Below, piece by piece: positions 7,911 through 16,308 of a DNA stretch of 58,397 nt. The translations under genes were made by a program, and so were the position numbers. The notes beneath the pieces were generated by a model, which was not told where the DNA came from, made no database searches, and saw nothing but the letters and a program-made list of their open reading frames with translations. Source of the DNA: Methanobrevibacter sp. GTDB taxonomy: Archaea; Methanobacteriota; Methanobacteria; Methanobacteriales; Methanobacteriaceae. The stretch spans positions 1 to 58,397 of the forward strand of contig NZ_JAFQSO010000020.1 of the NCBI RefSeq assembly GCF_017409525.1, read 5' to 3'. How positions within the stretch are numbered: position 1 is the stretch's first letter; every line of letters starts with the position of its first letter.

Positions 7911-8291
7911 ATGAAACCACCCTGTGAAATTGTAGTATGGTATGTTATACCTGCTATCAGATCTGAATTAGCTAAAGAACTTTTAAATTTAGGAATGAAA
8001 CAGAAAGATGTATCAGAGCTTATGGATATTACACAACCTGCTGTTTCTCAATACATTACTGATAAACGTGGAAGTGGAATAAAACTGGATGATGATGTAA
8101 GAGCTATGGTTCATAAATTCGCTCGCGAACTATCTGAAGGTGAAGCTACAAAAATGGATTTGATTCCAAGAACATGCAATATTTGCAAAAGTGTAAGAAC
8201 GGCAGATGTTTTAGAACAACTTAATATCGATAAATCTGAACTTGGTGAGGACTGTCAATCTTGTTTGGGTTCTGAAGCTAGTAATTGCTAA
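7911..8291 (+). CDS. HTH regulator with C-terminal Cys motif (predicted sulfur regulator)
   Basis: 126 residues from ATG 7911; an in-frame GTG at 7902, overlapping cysE, is the alternative. Residues 15-60 form a Cro/XRE-type helix-turn-helix (MKQKDVSELMDITQPAVSQY). The C-terminus has Cys89-x2-Cys92 and Cys115-x2-Cys118, plus Cys126, which could bind zinc or an Fe-S cluster. It resembles the archaeal predicted regulators of COG2522. Coupling to cysE, and repeated TAAC-N4-GTTA sites before cysE and the sulfhydrylase gene, make it the best candidate for the cysteine regulator. The link between protein and site is inferred. Confidence 0.75.
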   Translation: MKPPCEIVVWYVIPAIRSELAKELLNLGMKQKDVSELMDITQPAVSQYITDKRGSGIKLDDDVRAMVHKFARELSEGEATKMDLIPRTCNICKSVRTADVLEQLNIDKSELGEDCQSCLGSEASNC

Positions 8292-8350
8292 AATATTGGG
8301 ATTTATAGTAAACTATTTAAACTATTAGTTTCCAATATTTTATTATACTT
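8290..8350 (+). terminator. Long inverted repeat starting in the stop codon
   Basis: AAAATATTGG (8290-8299) pairs perfectly with CCAATATTTT (8332-8341). Smaller inverted segments lie inside (AAACTA / TAGTTT). T-rich DNA follows. It lies between the regulator gene and tRNA-Cys and begins on the second base of the TAA stop. Confidence 0.55.
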
Positions 8351-8361
8351 TAATTTTTAGT

Positions 8362-8433
8362 GGCAAGTTTACCGAGTGGCTTAGGTGTGTGGCTGCAGAC
8401 CATAATACGGGGGTTCAAATCCCTCACTTGCCT
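8362..8433 (+). tRNA. tRNA-Cys (anticodon GCA)
   Basis: The acceptor stem GGCAAGT pairs with ACTTGCC. The D arm is ACC/GGT, the anticodon stem TGTGG/CCATA and the loop CTGCAGA, placing GCA at 34-36. The T arm is GGGGG-TTCAAAT-CCCTC. The discriminator base is U, as usual for tRNA-Cys, and CCA is not encoded. It lies 32 bases before the gene for its own synthetase, cysS, in a cluster of cysteine genes. Confidence 0.95.
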
Positions 8434-8465
8434 TTTACAATTACTATTTTTATGAGGTTATTTTT

Positions 8466-9812
8466 ATGGACGTTTATTCAACTTTAACTCGTAGTAAAGA
8501 GAATTTTGTGACTATTAATAAAAATAGAGTTAACTTATTTGTTTGCGGACCGACTGTATATGATGATGCCCATATTGGTCATGGAAGAACTTACATTTCA
8601 TTTGATACTATTAAAAGATATTTGGAATATAGCGGATATGCTGTATTTTATATCCAAAACATCACAGATATTGATGATAAAATTATTAACAGGTCAAAAG
8701 AAAGTGGAATTCCAGCTAACGAGTTGGCTCGTAAGTTTGAAAAAAGATACATTGAAGACATGACTAAATTGAATGTCAATGGAGTTAACTTATTTGCAAG
8801 AGCAACCGATCATGTTGATGAGATTCTGGACCAAATTCAAAGATTAATTGACAAGGGTTTTGCATATGAAACCGAAGATGGGGTTTACTTTGAAATTGAT
8901 AAGTTCCCAGAGTTCGGTAAATTATCCAACAGGAATATTGAAGAGTTAGAATCTCACAGGGATATTGCCGAGACTACAAAGAAAAATCCACAGGATTTTG
9001 CGCTTTGGAAAAAACGTGTCGGTACAGATGAGCCTACCTGGCCATCTCCATGGGGTGACGGCAGGCCTGGCTGGCACATTGAGGACACTGCCATTACAGA
9101 ATACTATTTCGGCCCTCAATATGATGCTCATGGAGGAGGTCTTGATTTAATCTTCCCACACCACGAGGCAGAAATTACCCAAATGGAAGCGGTTTCAGGA
9201 AAAGCTCCAATGGTAAAATTCTGGTTGCATACAGGATTTTTAAATGTGAATGGGGAAAAGATGTCTAAATCTTTAAATAATTTCATCACTATCCGTGATT
9301 TGCTTAAGGATTATGCTGCTGAAACATTCAGGTTCTTTGTTTTATCAACTCACTACAGAAGCCCTATTGACTTTTCTAAAGATTCGCTCCATCAGTCTGA
9401 AAAAAGTTTAGACAGAATAAGAAAATACTATGAACTTCTAGATGTTGAAGTTGATGATGAAACTTATGAATCAGAAGTGTTGGCTTCCCACAAAAAGGAA
9501 TTCTTTGACAGTATGGATGATGACTTTAACACTCCAAAAGCTATTGCAGCTATTTTTGGATTAATTAATGACACTAAAAACGATTTAGAATCATTCTCTG
9601 ATGATGATAAAAAAGCCATTAAAGCATTCTTAGATGATGCGGCACATATTTTTGGTGTTAGCTTTGAGGTTGAAGAGGTTAACGCCGGGTCAGATGATTT
9701 GCTTAATTTGATTTCAGAAGTTAGATCAGAGCTCAGGGCCAACAAGCAATATGATTTGTCTGATAAAATTAGGGATGGCCTACAAAATTTAGGTTATGAA
9801 ATAAACGATTAG
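8466..9812 (+). CDS. cysS: Cysteinyl-tRNA synthetase
   Basis: A class I synthetase that charges tRNA-Cys. Motifs visible: VCGPTVYDDAHIGHGR (zinc Cys plus HIGH), GWHIEDTA, the HGGGLDLIFPHHEAEI zinc/active-site block, and KMSKSLNN (KMSKS). At 448 residues it is slightly shorter than the bacterial enzyme, with a normal DALR-like C-terminus. GAGGT precedes the ATG. Some methanogens make Cys-tRNA through SepRS/SepCysS; this genome clearly has direct charging, and the enzyme gene sits beside its tRNA. The stop codon is the first part of a terminator hairpin. Confidence 0.96.
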   Translation: MDVYSTLTRSKENFVTINKNRVNLFVCGPTVYDDAHIGHGRTYISFDTIKRYLEYSGYAVFYIQNITDIDDKIINRSKESGIPANELARKFEKRYIEDMTKLNVNGVNLFARATDHVDEILDQIQRLIDKGFAYETEDGVYFEIDKFPEFGKLSNRNIEELESHRDIAETTKKNPQDFALWKKRVGTDEPTWPSPWGDGRPGWHIEDTAITEYYFGPQYDAHGGGLDLIFPHHEAEITQMEAVSGKAPMVKFWLHTGFLNVNGEKMSKSLNNFITIRDLLKDYAAETFRFFVLSTHYRSPIDFSKDSLHQSEKSLDRIRKYYELLDVEVDDETYESEVLASHKKEFFDSMDDDFNTPKAIAAIFGLINDTKNDLESFSDDDKKAIKAFLDDAAHIFGVSFEVEEVNAGSDDLLNLISEVRSELRANKQYDLSDKIRDGLQNLGYEIND

Positions 9813-9844
9813 GGGATTATTCTCCTCTTTCACTATTTTTTTTT
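9811..9844 (+). terminator. cysS terminator hairpin
   Basis: AGGGGA pairs with TCTCCT around TTAT, beginning on the second base of the TAG stop. A T tract follows at about 9836-9844. Confidence 0.55.
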
Positions 9845-9854
9845 CAATTTTTTG

Positions 9855-10009
9855 TTTAGGATATAACAACCTTTATATACTAAAAATAACAGATGTTATA
9901 TCTGTATAACATAAGTTATATTTTATTTTTCTAATGATTTAATTTAGGCATACCAAAACATTTATATATAAAAAATAACTATTGTTATATAGTAATATAA
10001 CACGTGATA
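9855..10009 (+). promoter_or_regulatory. Tandem promoter with TAAC-N4-GTTA palindromes
   Basis: Two related promoter units are 88-89 bases apart. Unit 1 is TTTAGG (9855), TATA (9872) and TAACAGATGTTA (9887-9898). Unit 2 is TTTAGGCATACCAAAAC (9943-9959), TATA (about 9962) and TAACTATTGTTA (9976-9987). A third perfect palindrome, TAACATAAGTTA, lies at 9907-9918 and a degenerate one at 9998-10009. The palindromes sit just downstream of the TATA boxes, where a bound repressor would block initiation. The TTTAGGCATACC element is shared with the dtxR-family promoter at 54935. Confidence 0.6.
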
Positions 10010-10043
10010 TATTTACTGAATTAATTTGTAAAGGTGATTATTA

Positions 10044-11339
10044 ATGACAGATAAAAATTATAGATTAGCAACTTTGGGTGTACGTGCAGGACAACAACCT
10101 GACCCCGCAACTGGGGCTCAGGCAGTTCCTATTTATCAAACTACTTCATATGTATTTAAAGACTCAGATGAAGCTGCAAGGAGATTCGCCCTTCAAGAAT
10201 TTGGACAAATATATTCCAGATTAACAAACCCTACCAGTGATGTATTTGAAGCAAGAATTGCCGCTATCGAAGGCGGTAACTCAGGACTTTCAACATCAAG
10301 TGGTCTTGCAGCAATTACATATGCTATTTTAAATGTAACTGTGCCTGGAGATAACATTGTCTCTGCAGATAACCTTTATGGCGGAACTTATCAATTGTTC
10401 AATTATACTTTCAAGGATTTGGCAAGGGATGTTAAGTTTGTAGATTCTCAAGACTTGCAAGCTTTTGAAGACGCTATCGATGAGAGAACAAGAGCAATTT
10501 ATGTGGAATCTATCGGAAATCCAAAATTGGATGTTCCTGATTTTGAAGCATTAGCAGAAATTGCACATTCCCATGATATTCCATTGATTGTTGATAATAC
10601 TGTAGGCGTAGGATTAGTTAGGCCATTGGAACATGGTGCAGATGTTATTGCAGCATCCGCAACTAAATATGTTGGAGGTCATGGTACTGCAGTTGGAGGA
10701 TACATTGTAGATTCAGGTAAATTCAACTGGGGTAATGGCAAATTTGATAATTTCACAAAAGCGGATCCAAGTTACCATGGATTAGTCTTTTGGGATTCAT
10801 TTGGAGATGTTCCTGAACTTGGAAATATTGCTTTTACTGTAAGGGCAAGAGCAAGACTTTTAAGAGATCTCGGAGCAACCCAAGCACCGGTACACAGTTT
10901 CATTTTCTTACAAGGGCTTGAAAGTTTAGATGTACGTGTAAAAAGACATTCTGAAAATGCCTTAAAAGTAGCCAAATTCTTAGAATCACATCCAAAAGTT
11001 AATTGGGTAAACTATCCTGGTTTGGAATCTCACCCTACTTATGAAATTAACAAAAAATACTTAAAAGATAATTTCGCAGGTATTTTAGGTTTTGGTGTTG
11101 AAGGTGGCGAAGAAGCTGGTAGGAAAGTCATTGAAAAACTTGAATTGTTCTCTATTCTTGCAAATATCGGAGATGCAAAAAGTCTTGCAATCCACCCGGC
11201 AAGTACAACACATCAACAGTTAACCCCCGAAGAACAAGAAGCTACTGGCGTTACACCTGACTTTATTAGGCTTTCTATTGGTCTTGAGGATGCAGATGAT
11301 TTAATAGATGATTTAAGTCAAGCTTTAGATAATATCTGA
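10044..11339 (+). CDS. O-acetylhomoserine/O-acetylserine sulfhydrylase (PLP enzyme)
   Basis: A Cys/Met-metabolism PLP enzyme that joins sulfide to an O-acetylated amino acid. Seen: IYQTTSYVFKDSDEAA near the start, the SRLTNPT loop, ESIGNPKLDVPD, and the PLP lysine in SATKYVGGHGTAVGG. The C-terminus has the LAIHPASTTHQQL block. The length of 431 fits the MetY type of O-acetylhomoserine sulfhydrylase better than cystathionine gamma-synthase (about 380). With cysE close by it may also use O-acetylserine; the substrate cannot be settled from sequence. GGTGAT precedes the ATG. The control region carries several palindromes shared with cysE. Confidence 0.9.
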   Translation: MTDKNYRLATLGVRAGQQPDPATGAQAVPIYQTTSYVFKDSDEAARRFALQEFGQIYSRLTNPTSDVFEARIAAIEGGNSGLSTSSGLAAITYAILNVTVPGDNIVSADNLYGGTYQLFNYTFKDLARDVKFVDSQDLQAFEDAIDERTRAIYVESIGNPKLDVPDFEALAEIAHSHDIPLIVDNTVGVGLVRPLEHGADVIAASATKYVGGHGTAVGGYIVDSGKFNWGNGKFDNFTKADPSYHGLVFWDSFGDVPELGNIAFTVRARARLLRDLGATQAPVHSFIFLQGLESLDVRVKRHSENALKVAKFLESHPKVNWVNYPGLESHPTYEINKKYLKDNFAGILGFGVEGGEEAGRKVIEKLELFSILANIGDAKSLAIHPASTTHQQLTPEEQEATGVTPDFIRLSIGLEDADDLIDDLSQALDNI

Positions 11340-11358
11340 GTAAAGTAACCCTTTACTC
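11338..11358 (+). terminator. Perfect 8-bp hairpin across the sulfhydrylase stop
   Basis: GAGTAAAG pairs with CTTTACTC around TAACC, beginning inside the TGA stop. No long T-run follows, so this may be an RNA 3'-end element or an operator before the nifS promoter (TATA near 11370). Confidence 0.5.
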
Positions 11359-11418
11359 ACTAAAAATATTTATATAATAAAATTTTACTTATAAAAAAAG
11401 ACAATTGGGAGATAAAGA

Positions 11419-12627
11419 ATGTATTTAGATAACTCAGCAACTACTCAGGTTAGTGAGGAAGTTTTCAACGAAATGAAACCCTATTTTAGAGAAGAGTTTG
11501 GAAATCCTTCCACTCTTTACAAATATGGTCGTGAGTCTAAAAAAGCATTAGACCAAGCTCGTCAAAGAGTAGCGGATGCTATTAATGCAAAACCAGAGGA
11601 GATTATTTTCACAAGTGGTGGATCAGAATCAGATAACCTAGCCATTAAGGGCATTGCTTTTAAATTGGCTAAAAAAGGTAAGCATATTATTACAACTGAA
11701 ATTGAACACCCTGCTGTTAAAGAAACTCTTTATTTTTTAGAGTCACTTGACTTTAAGGTAACTTACTTGCCAGTTTATGAAAATGGTATTATTAGAATTG
11801 ATGATTTAAAAGAAGCAATAACAGATGAAACAATTTTGATCACTGTTATGCATGCTAACAATGAAATCGGTACAATTCAACCCATTGAAGAGATTGGTAA
11901 AATCGCACGTGAAAACGGAATCAAATTCCACACTGATGCAGTTCAAAGTTTCGGTAAAATCGAAGTGGATGTTGAGAAATTAAATGTAGATTTATTGTCT
12001 TTATCTTCTCATAAACTTAATGGTCCAAAAGGTGTTGGAGCAATATATATTAAAAAAGGAACTAGACTAACACCTTTAATCCATGGTGGAGGTCAGGAAA
12101 GAGGAATCAGAGCTGGAACTGAGAATGTTCCGGGAATTGTTGGATTTGGTAAAGCATGTGAGCTGGCAAGCCAACAATTGGATGAGCATTATGAAAAGTT
12201 ATCCTCAATTAGGGATGAACTAATTGAAAAAGTATTGGCCACTATTCCTGAAGCATATTTGAATGGGGATACTGAAAATAGATTGCCTAATTTGGTCAAC
12301 TTCAGATTTAAAGCTATTGAAGGTGAATCTTTAATTCTTTTATTGGATGCTAAAGGTTATCAGGCTTCAACTGGTTCAGCATGTTCATCTAATAAATTGG
12401 AAGCATCTCCTGTCTTAACAGCTCTAGGACTTGACCCTGTTGATGTTCACGGATCTTTAAGAATTTCACTTGCACCTGAAAGTGATAGTTTTGATGTAGA
12501 CGAATTTGTAAATATTATTGCCGAATCTGTTTCCAGATTAAGGGAAATGTCACCTCTTTGGAATCAGGAATTGGATTATGATGGCGTAATGTGTACAAAA
12601 CATGGTGACGATTGTAGGATGTGTTAA
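11419..12627 (+). CDS. nifS: Cysteine desulfurase
   Basis: Removes sulfur from cysteine as an enzyme persulfide for Fe-S cluster building. PLP-binding Lys199 is in LSLSSHKLNGPKG, the substrate loop has Cys322 in STGSACSSNKLEAS, and the N-terminus is YLDNSATT. A short C-terminal extension has three further cysteines (MCTKHGDDCRMC), common in methanogen and clostridial NifS proteins next to NifU. GGGAG lies before ATG 11419. nifU follows after two bases, so the two are one operon, with its own promoter just upstream. Confidence 0.95.
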   Translation: MYLDNSATTQVSEEVFNEMKPYFREEFGNPSTLYKYGRESKKALDQARQRVADAINAKPEEIIFTSGGSESDNLAIKGIAFKLAKKGKHIITTEIEHPAVKETLYFLESLDFKVTYLPVYENGIIRIDDLKEAITDETILITVMHANNEIGTIQPIEEIGKIARENGIKFHTDAVQSFGKIEVDVEKLNVDLLSLSSHKLNGPKGVGAIYIKKGTRLTPLIHGGGQERGIRAGTENVPGIVGFGKACELASQQLDEHYEKLSSIRDELIEKVLATIPEAYLNGDTENRLPNLVNFRFKAIEGESLILLLDAKGYQASTGSACSSNKLEASPVLTALGLDPVDVHGSLRISLAPESDSFDVDEFVNIIAESVSRLREMSPLWNQELDYDGVMCTKHGDDCRMC

Positions 12628-12629
12628 TT

Positions 12630-13004
12630 ATGGATTATTCAGAAAAAGTTATGGACCATTTTGCAAACCCTAGAAACTGTAGAAAAATGGAAGATGCAAA
12701 TGGTGTTGGAACTGTCGGAAACCCAACCTGCGGAGATTTAATGACTATTTACATTAAAGTTAATGATGATGAAGTAATCGAGGATATTAGCTTCCAGACA
12801 TTCGGTTGTGGAGCAGCAATTGCAACCAGCAGCATGATTACAGAAATTGCAGTTGGAAAAACTTTGGATGAAGCATTAAAAATTTCTAGAAATGATGTTG
12901 CAGATGAGTTGGATGGTCTTCCACCTATAAAGATGCATTGTTCAAATCTTGCAGCCGATGGACTTCAGGCAGCAATTGAAAATTATTATGAAAATAATCA
13001 ATAA
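12630..13004 (+). CDS. nifU: Fe-S cluster scaffold, NifU/IscU N-terminal type
   Basis: 124 residues forming a single IscU-like domain, without the ferredoxin-like and C-terminal domains of long NifU. Cluster ligands are Cys34 (NPTCGD, with Asp36), Cys60 (FGCGAA) and Cys104 (KMHCSNLA). ATG 12630 lies two bases after the nifS stop; a GTG at 12621 is in frame but overlaps nifS and lacks a better ribosome site. It accepts sulfur from NifS and assembles 2Fe-2S or 4Fe-4S units. Confidence 0.95.
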   Translation: MDYSEKVMDHFANPRNCRKMEDANGVGTVGNPTCGDLMTIYIKVNDDEVIEDISFQTFGCGAAIATSSMITEIAVGKTLDEALKISRNDVADELDGLPPIKMHCSNLAADGLQAAIENYYENNQ

Positions 13005-13060
13005 TAATAAATACTTTGTTAAATAAACTATCTTTAACTTATTTAAGGAGATGTTTTATT

Positions 13061-13426
13061 ATGGCAAAAATATTAAAATGTAATGACTGCGGAAGTATTA
13101 TCCAAGTTTTAGCTGAAGGCGATGAAAAAGTATGTTCTGACCACATGCTCGAATTTCCTATTCAAACAGAAGGAGAAAAATCTCCTAAACACAAACCAGT
13201 AGTTGAAATCGATGGAGATAAGGTTACTGTTAAAGTTGGTGAAGCGGCTCACCCTATGGATGATGACCACTACATTCAATTTTTAGTTGTTGAAGCTGGA
13301 AATGAACAATATGCAAAATGCTTCAAACCTGGAGATGTTGCAGAAGCAACTTTCACTGTAAACTCTGCAGATGACGTTGTAGCATTAGCATTTTGTAATC
13401 TACATGGCCTTTGGTCTAGTGAATAA
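13061..13426 (+). CDS. Superoxide reductase (desulfoferrodoxin family)
   Basis: Reduces superoxide to peroxide without making oxygen. Catalytic iron ligands are visible: His44 (SPKHKPVVE), His64 and His70 (HPMDDDHYI), and Cys112 and His115 (FCNLHGLW). The N-terminal desulforedoxin-like part has Cys7, Cys10 and Cys25 but Ser where the second Cys of the usual CC pair stands, so the first iron centre is probably lost. AAGGAG lies before ATG 13061; an upstream in-frame start at 13016 has no ribosome site. It follows nifSU, fitting protection of iron-sulfur proteins. Confidence 0.9.
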   Translation: MAKILKCNDCGSIIQVLAEGDEKVCSDHMLEFPIQTEGEKSPKHKPVVEIDGDKVTVKVGEAAHPMDDDHYIQFLVVEAGNEQYAKCFKPGDVAEATFTVNSADDVVALAFCNLHGLWSSE

Positions 13427-13460
13427 GTTTAAATTTATTTAAACTTCTTTTTTTTATTTA
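13425..13460 (+). terminator. Superoxide reductase terminator hairpin
   Basis: AAGTTTAAAT (13425-13434) pairs with ATTTAAACTT (13437-13446), starting inside the TAA stop and followed by a run of T. Confidence 0.6.
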
Positions 13461-13507
13461 TTTTTTTATGAAAAATTTTAATTACTTGTTTTTATATAGT
13501 ATACATT

Positions 13508-14023
13508 GTGTCTAATTATAGTAAGTTAATAATTTTTATTGTAGTTTTAGCTCTAATTTCAACAGCCATCCTTTTTATTGATAGTTCTACTGATAGTATG
13601 AATAAATCCATGCATGAGATTAGTGATGGAATTGTACATGGAGATAGTGATTATAACGAAGCTGTTGATTTAGTTAACGATAAGAATTATCAAGGTTCAA
13701 TGGAAAAAGCAAAATCTGCCGGAGATAATTATAATAAGAGTTTATCTAAATTATTGGAGATAAAAAATAATTTTTCAGCTGATGTAAATCCTGTTCATCA
13801 AGATTATATTGATACGGTTATTAACGAAGTTGAACTAAAACTTGAAGCTGTTGATTTATTAATGCAAGCGATAGATTGCTTTAAAGTTAATTCAAATTCC
13901 ACTGGCAGTAATTATGCTTCTCAAGCTAATGATAAAATGAATCAAGCAATAGTGTATCAAAATCAAAGAGAGGAAATTGTAAGCAATAATTCAGATTTAT
14001 TTAAGCAAGAATTTACTATTTAG
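13508..14023 (+). CDS. Membrane-anchored helical protein, unknown, 171 aa
   Basis: Starts at GTG 13508 with no clear ribosome site; a TATA-like TTATATAGT lies only about fifteen bases upstream. Residues 6-24 form one hydrophobic helix (LIIFIVVLALISTAILFI), a signal anchor. The rest is helical, Asn/Lys/Asp-rich and probably outside the cell, with repeated alternation of charged and small residues (MEKAKSAGDNYNKSLSKLLE), like a four-helix bundle. No family recognised. It lies fifteen bases before the RecJ-like gene and may be cotranscribed with it. Confidence 0.65.
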   Translation: MSNYSKLIIFIVVLALISTAILFIDSSTDSMNKSMHEISDGIVHGDSDYNEAVDLVNDKNYQGSMEKAKSAGDNYNKSLSKLLEIKNNFSADVNPVHQDYIDTVINEVELKLEAVDLLMQAIDCFKVNSNSTGSNYASQANDKMNQAIVYQNQREEIVSNNSDLFKQEFTI

Positions 14024-14038
14024 CAAGGGGTTTTATAT

Positions 14039-16300
14039 TTGAAAACTAAATGTCCGAAATGTAAAGGGATAGGTTCAGTCGTTGTGGACTATAAAGAATG
14101 TGATGCCTGTGGCGGAACAGGATATGAAGAAGATTCATTTGATGTAGGTAGTCATTTTAAAGGCGTTACTAGTAAGGCTAAAGCAAAATTTGATTTAGGT
14201 GGGGATGAAGATATCCCATGTGAAGTATGCAATGGAAAAGGGCAAGTAGAAGTATTTGATGACTGTCCACATTGTGGAGGAACTGGTCAGATTAATGTAT
14301 GTAGAGATTGTGGAAAATTAATAGATGATAAAGATGATATATGCCCTGAATGTAGTGAAAAAAGAAAGGTTGAAAAAATGAAACATGATGAATATGTCGC
14401 TCGTCAAAATCAAGTAAGGGATGTCTATGTTTTAGATTCCTTATGTAAAATGAGGGATATTGATAAAGATAAATTGTATCAAGGAAAAATTACCAGAATA
14501 GAAAAATACGGTGCTTTCGTATCATTAAATAATAATGTTTGGGGACTTATGAGAGGGGATGTTTCTGAATATAATGTTGGTGATGAGATTATTGTATTTA
14601 TAACAACTATTAAATCCAGAGAAAACAAGATTGATTTAGCGCCAGCTTATGTAGATAAATACAGGCTTATAAGATTAACAAAATCAATTCCAAGAACTCT
14701 CATCAAGCAACTTGATGAAAATAAAGGTAAAATAGTTAGAATTGATGGTGAAGTTCAACAAATTCAGCAAACATCAGGACCTACAATTTTCATGGTTGGT
14801 GATGAAAGTGGCGTTAGCGAAATAGCAGCTTTTGATAAGGCTGGCGAGAGGTCTTATCCTGAAATTGAAGTGGGGGATGCGGTTCAGGTTTTAGGTGAAG
14901 TTAATGAACATGGCGGAAAAACACAAATCGAGTCATCTTCAATGACTAAACTTAATGAAGAAAACACTCGCAAGTTACGAGCTTTAATAGATGATGCATT
15001 AAATAAAAGAGCAGAGCCTGAAGATGTTGATTTCTTAGTTCAAAGTGATGTTTTAAATAGGCTTAAACCAAAAATGAGGGAAGCCGCCCAAAAAATTAGG
15101 AGGGCAATACTTGATGGCAGAACAATTTTACTTAGACACCATAATGATGCAGATGGTATCTGCGCAGGTGTTGCAATGGAAAAGGCTTTAATTCCATTGA
15201 TTGAAGAGGAAAATCCAAGCAATGATGCTCAATATTACTATTTCAAACGTTCACCAAGTAAAGCTCCATTTTATGAATTAGAGGATGTTGTTAAAGATTT
15301 ATCATTTGCCCTGGAAGACCAGGAAAGGCACGGGCAAAAATTACCTCTGATTGTTCTATTGGATAATGGTTCAACTGAAGAGGACATAGTGGCATTGATG
15401 CAAGCTAAAATTTATGATATTGAGGTGGTTGTAATTGATCATCACTCTCCAGGGGAATTATTGACTAAAGATGAGCAAAATGGTGAAATTTATGGAGCGA
15501 CAGTTGCTGTTGATGAATATGTCGATACTCATGTAAATCCTTATTTGGTTGGAGGCGATTCGCAACTTACGGCAGGTGCTTTAGCCACTGAAGTTGCAAA
15601 TATTATTAATCCTGATGTAAAAGAGTTAATAAAACATTTGCCTGCAGTTGCAGCATTGGGGGATCATGCCGAATGTGGTGAAGTCTATCAATACTTACAG
15701 CTTGCAAGTGAGAAAGGTTTTACTAAGGAACATTTGGCTAAAATAGCTGAATGCGTTGATTTTGAAGCATATTTCCTGAGATTTATGAATGGTAGGGGAA
15801 TAATGGATACAATTTTAGCTGTAGATAATTTGGATAAGCATGAAAAAATGATTGATGCGTTATACAAAGAATATCAAAAGAGGGTGGATACTCAACTTAA
15901 AGCGGCTCTTCCAAATATCAAGAGAACACAACTTGAAAACGGCATTTACTTCAATCTTATTGATGTTGAAAAGTTTGCGCATAAATTCACGTTCCCGGCG
16001 CCTGGAAAGACATGCGGATTTGTCCATGACCATATCATTAAGGAATTGGGTGAAGACAAACCTATTGTCACATTAGGGCACGGGCCTGATTTTGGTGTGT
16101 TTAGAGCAACCGATGCGGTTAATGAGGAATTTGGATTTAATGTAAATGATATAGTGTCCACCATGATTGAAAGAGTTCCTTCAGCAGGCATTGATGGTGG
16201 AGGCCATGAATGTGCCGGTTCTATTAAATATATTGAGGGACTTGGCGATGAAGTTTTGTATAAAGTAGTTGAGGAAATTCAATCCTTGTCGAGGAAATAA
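14039..16300 (+). CDS. Archaeal RecJ-like DHH protein with DnaJ-type zinc finger, S1 and OB domains
   Basis: 753 residues from TTG 14039, with AAGGGG upstream. Residues 4-105 have six Cys pairs, including DnaJ-type CxxCxGxG repeats (CPKCKGIG, CDACGGTG, CEVCNGKG, CPHCGGTG). About 145-205 is an S1 RNA-binding domain (GKITRIEKYGAFVSL) and about 220-305 an OB fold. The DHH phosphoesterase core follows, with HHNDADG at 367-373 and the DHH triad at 467-469, and the DHHA1 glycine motif GIDGGGHECAGS near the C-terminus. This architecture matches COG1107, archaeal RecJ-like proteins. A nuclease or nanoRNA/DNA phosphodiesterase role is inferred; the substrate is unknown. Confidence 0.88.
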   Translation: MKTKCPKCKGIGSVVVDYKECDACGGTGYEEDSFDVGSHFKGVTSKAKAKFDLGGDEDIPCEVCNGKGQVEVFDDCPHCGGTGQINVCRDCGKLIDDKDDICPECSEKRKVEKMKHDEYVARQNQVRDVYVLDSLCKMRDIDKDKLYQGKITRIEKYGAFVSLNNNVWGLMRGDVSEYNVGDEIIVFITTIKSRENKIDLAPAYVDKYRLIRLTKSIPRTLIKQLDENKGKIVRIDGEVQQIQQTSGPTIFMVGDESGVSEIAAFDKAGERSYPEIEVGDAVQVLGEVNEHGGKTQIESSSMTKLNEENTRKLRALIDDALNKRAEPEDVDFLVQSDVLNRLKPKMREAAQKIRRAILDGRTILLRHHNDADGICAGVAMEKALIPLIEEENPSNDAQYYYFKRSPSKAPFYELEDVVKDLSFALEDQERHGQKLPLIVLLDNGSTEEDIVALMQAKIYDIEVVVIDHHSPGELLTKDEQNGEIYGATVAVDEYVDTHVNPYLVGGDSQLTAGALATEVANIINPDVKELIKHLPAVAALGDHAECGEVYQYLQLASEKGFTKEHLAKIAECVDFEAYFLRFMNGRGIMDTILAVDNLDKHEKMIDALYKEYQKRVDTQLKAALPNIKRTQLENGIYFNLIDVEKFAHKFTFPAPGKTCGFVHDHIIKELGEDKPIVTLGHGPDFGVFRATDAVNEEFGFNVNDIVSTMIERVPSAGIDGGGHECAGSIKYIEGLGDEVLYKVVEEIQSLSRK

Positions 16301-16308
16301 TGTGAAAA

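Noticed and set aside
8362-8433. tRNA-Cys as the prophage attachment site
   Set aside because: cysE and its regulator lie between the prophage genes and the tRNA, and no duplicated tRNA 3' end is visible near the prophage.
9811-10043. A riboswitch or T-box-like leader before the sulfhydrylase
   Set aside because: The region holds promoter-like units and short DNA palindromes, not a long conserved RNA fold, and T-boxes are not known in archaea.
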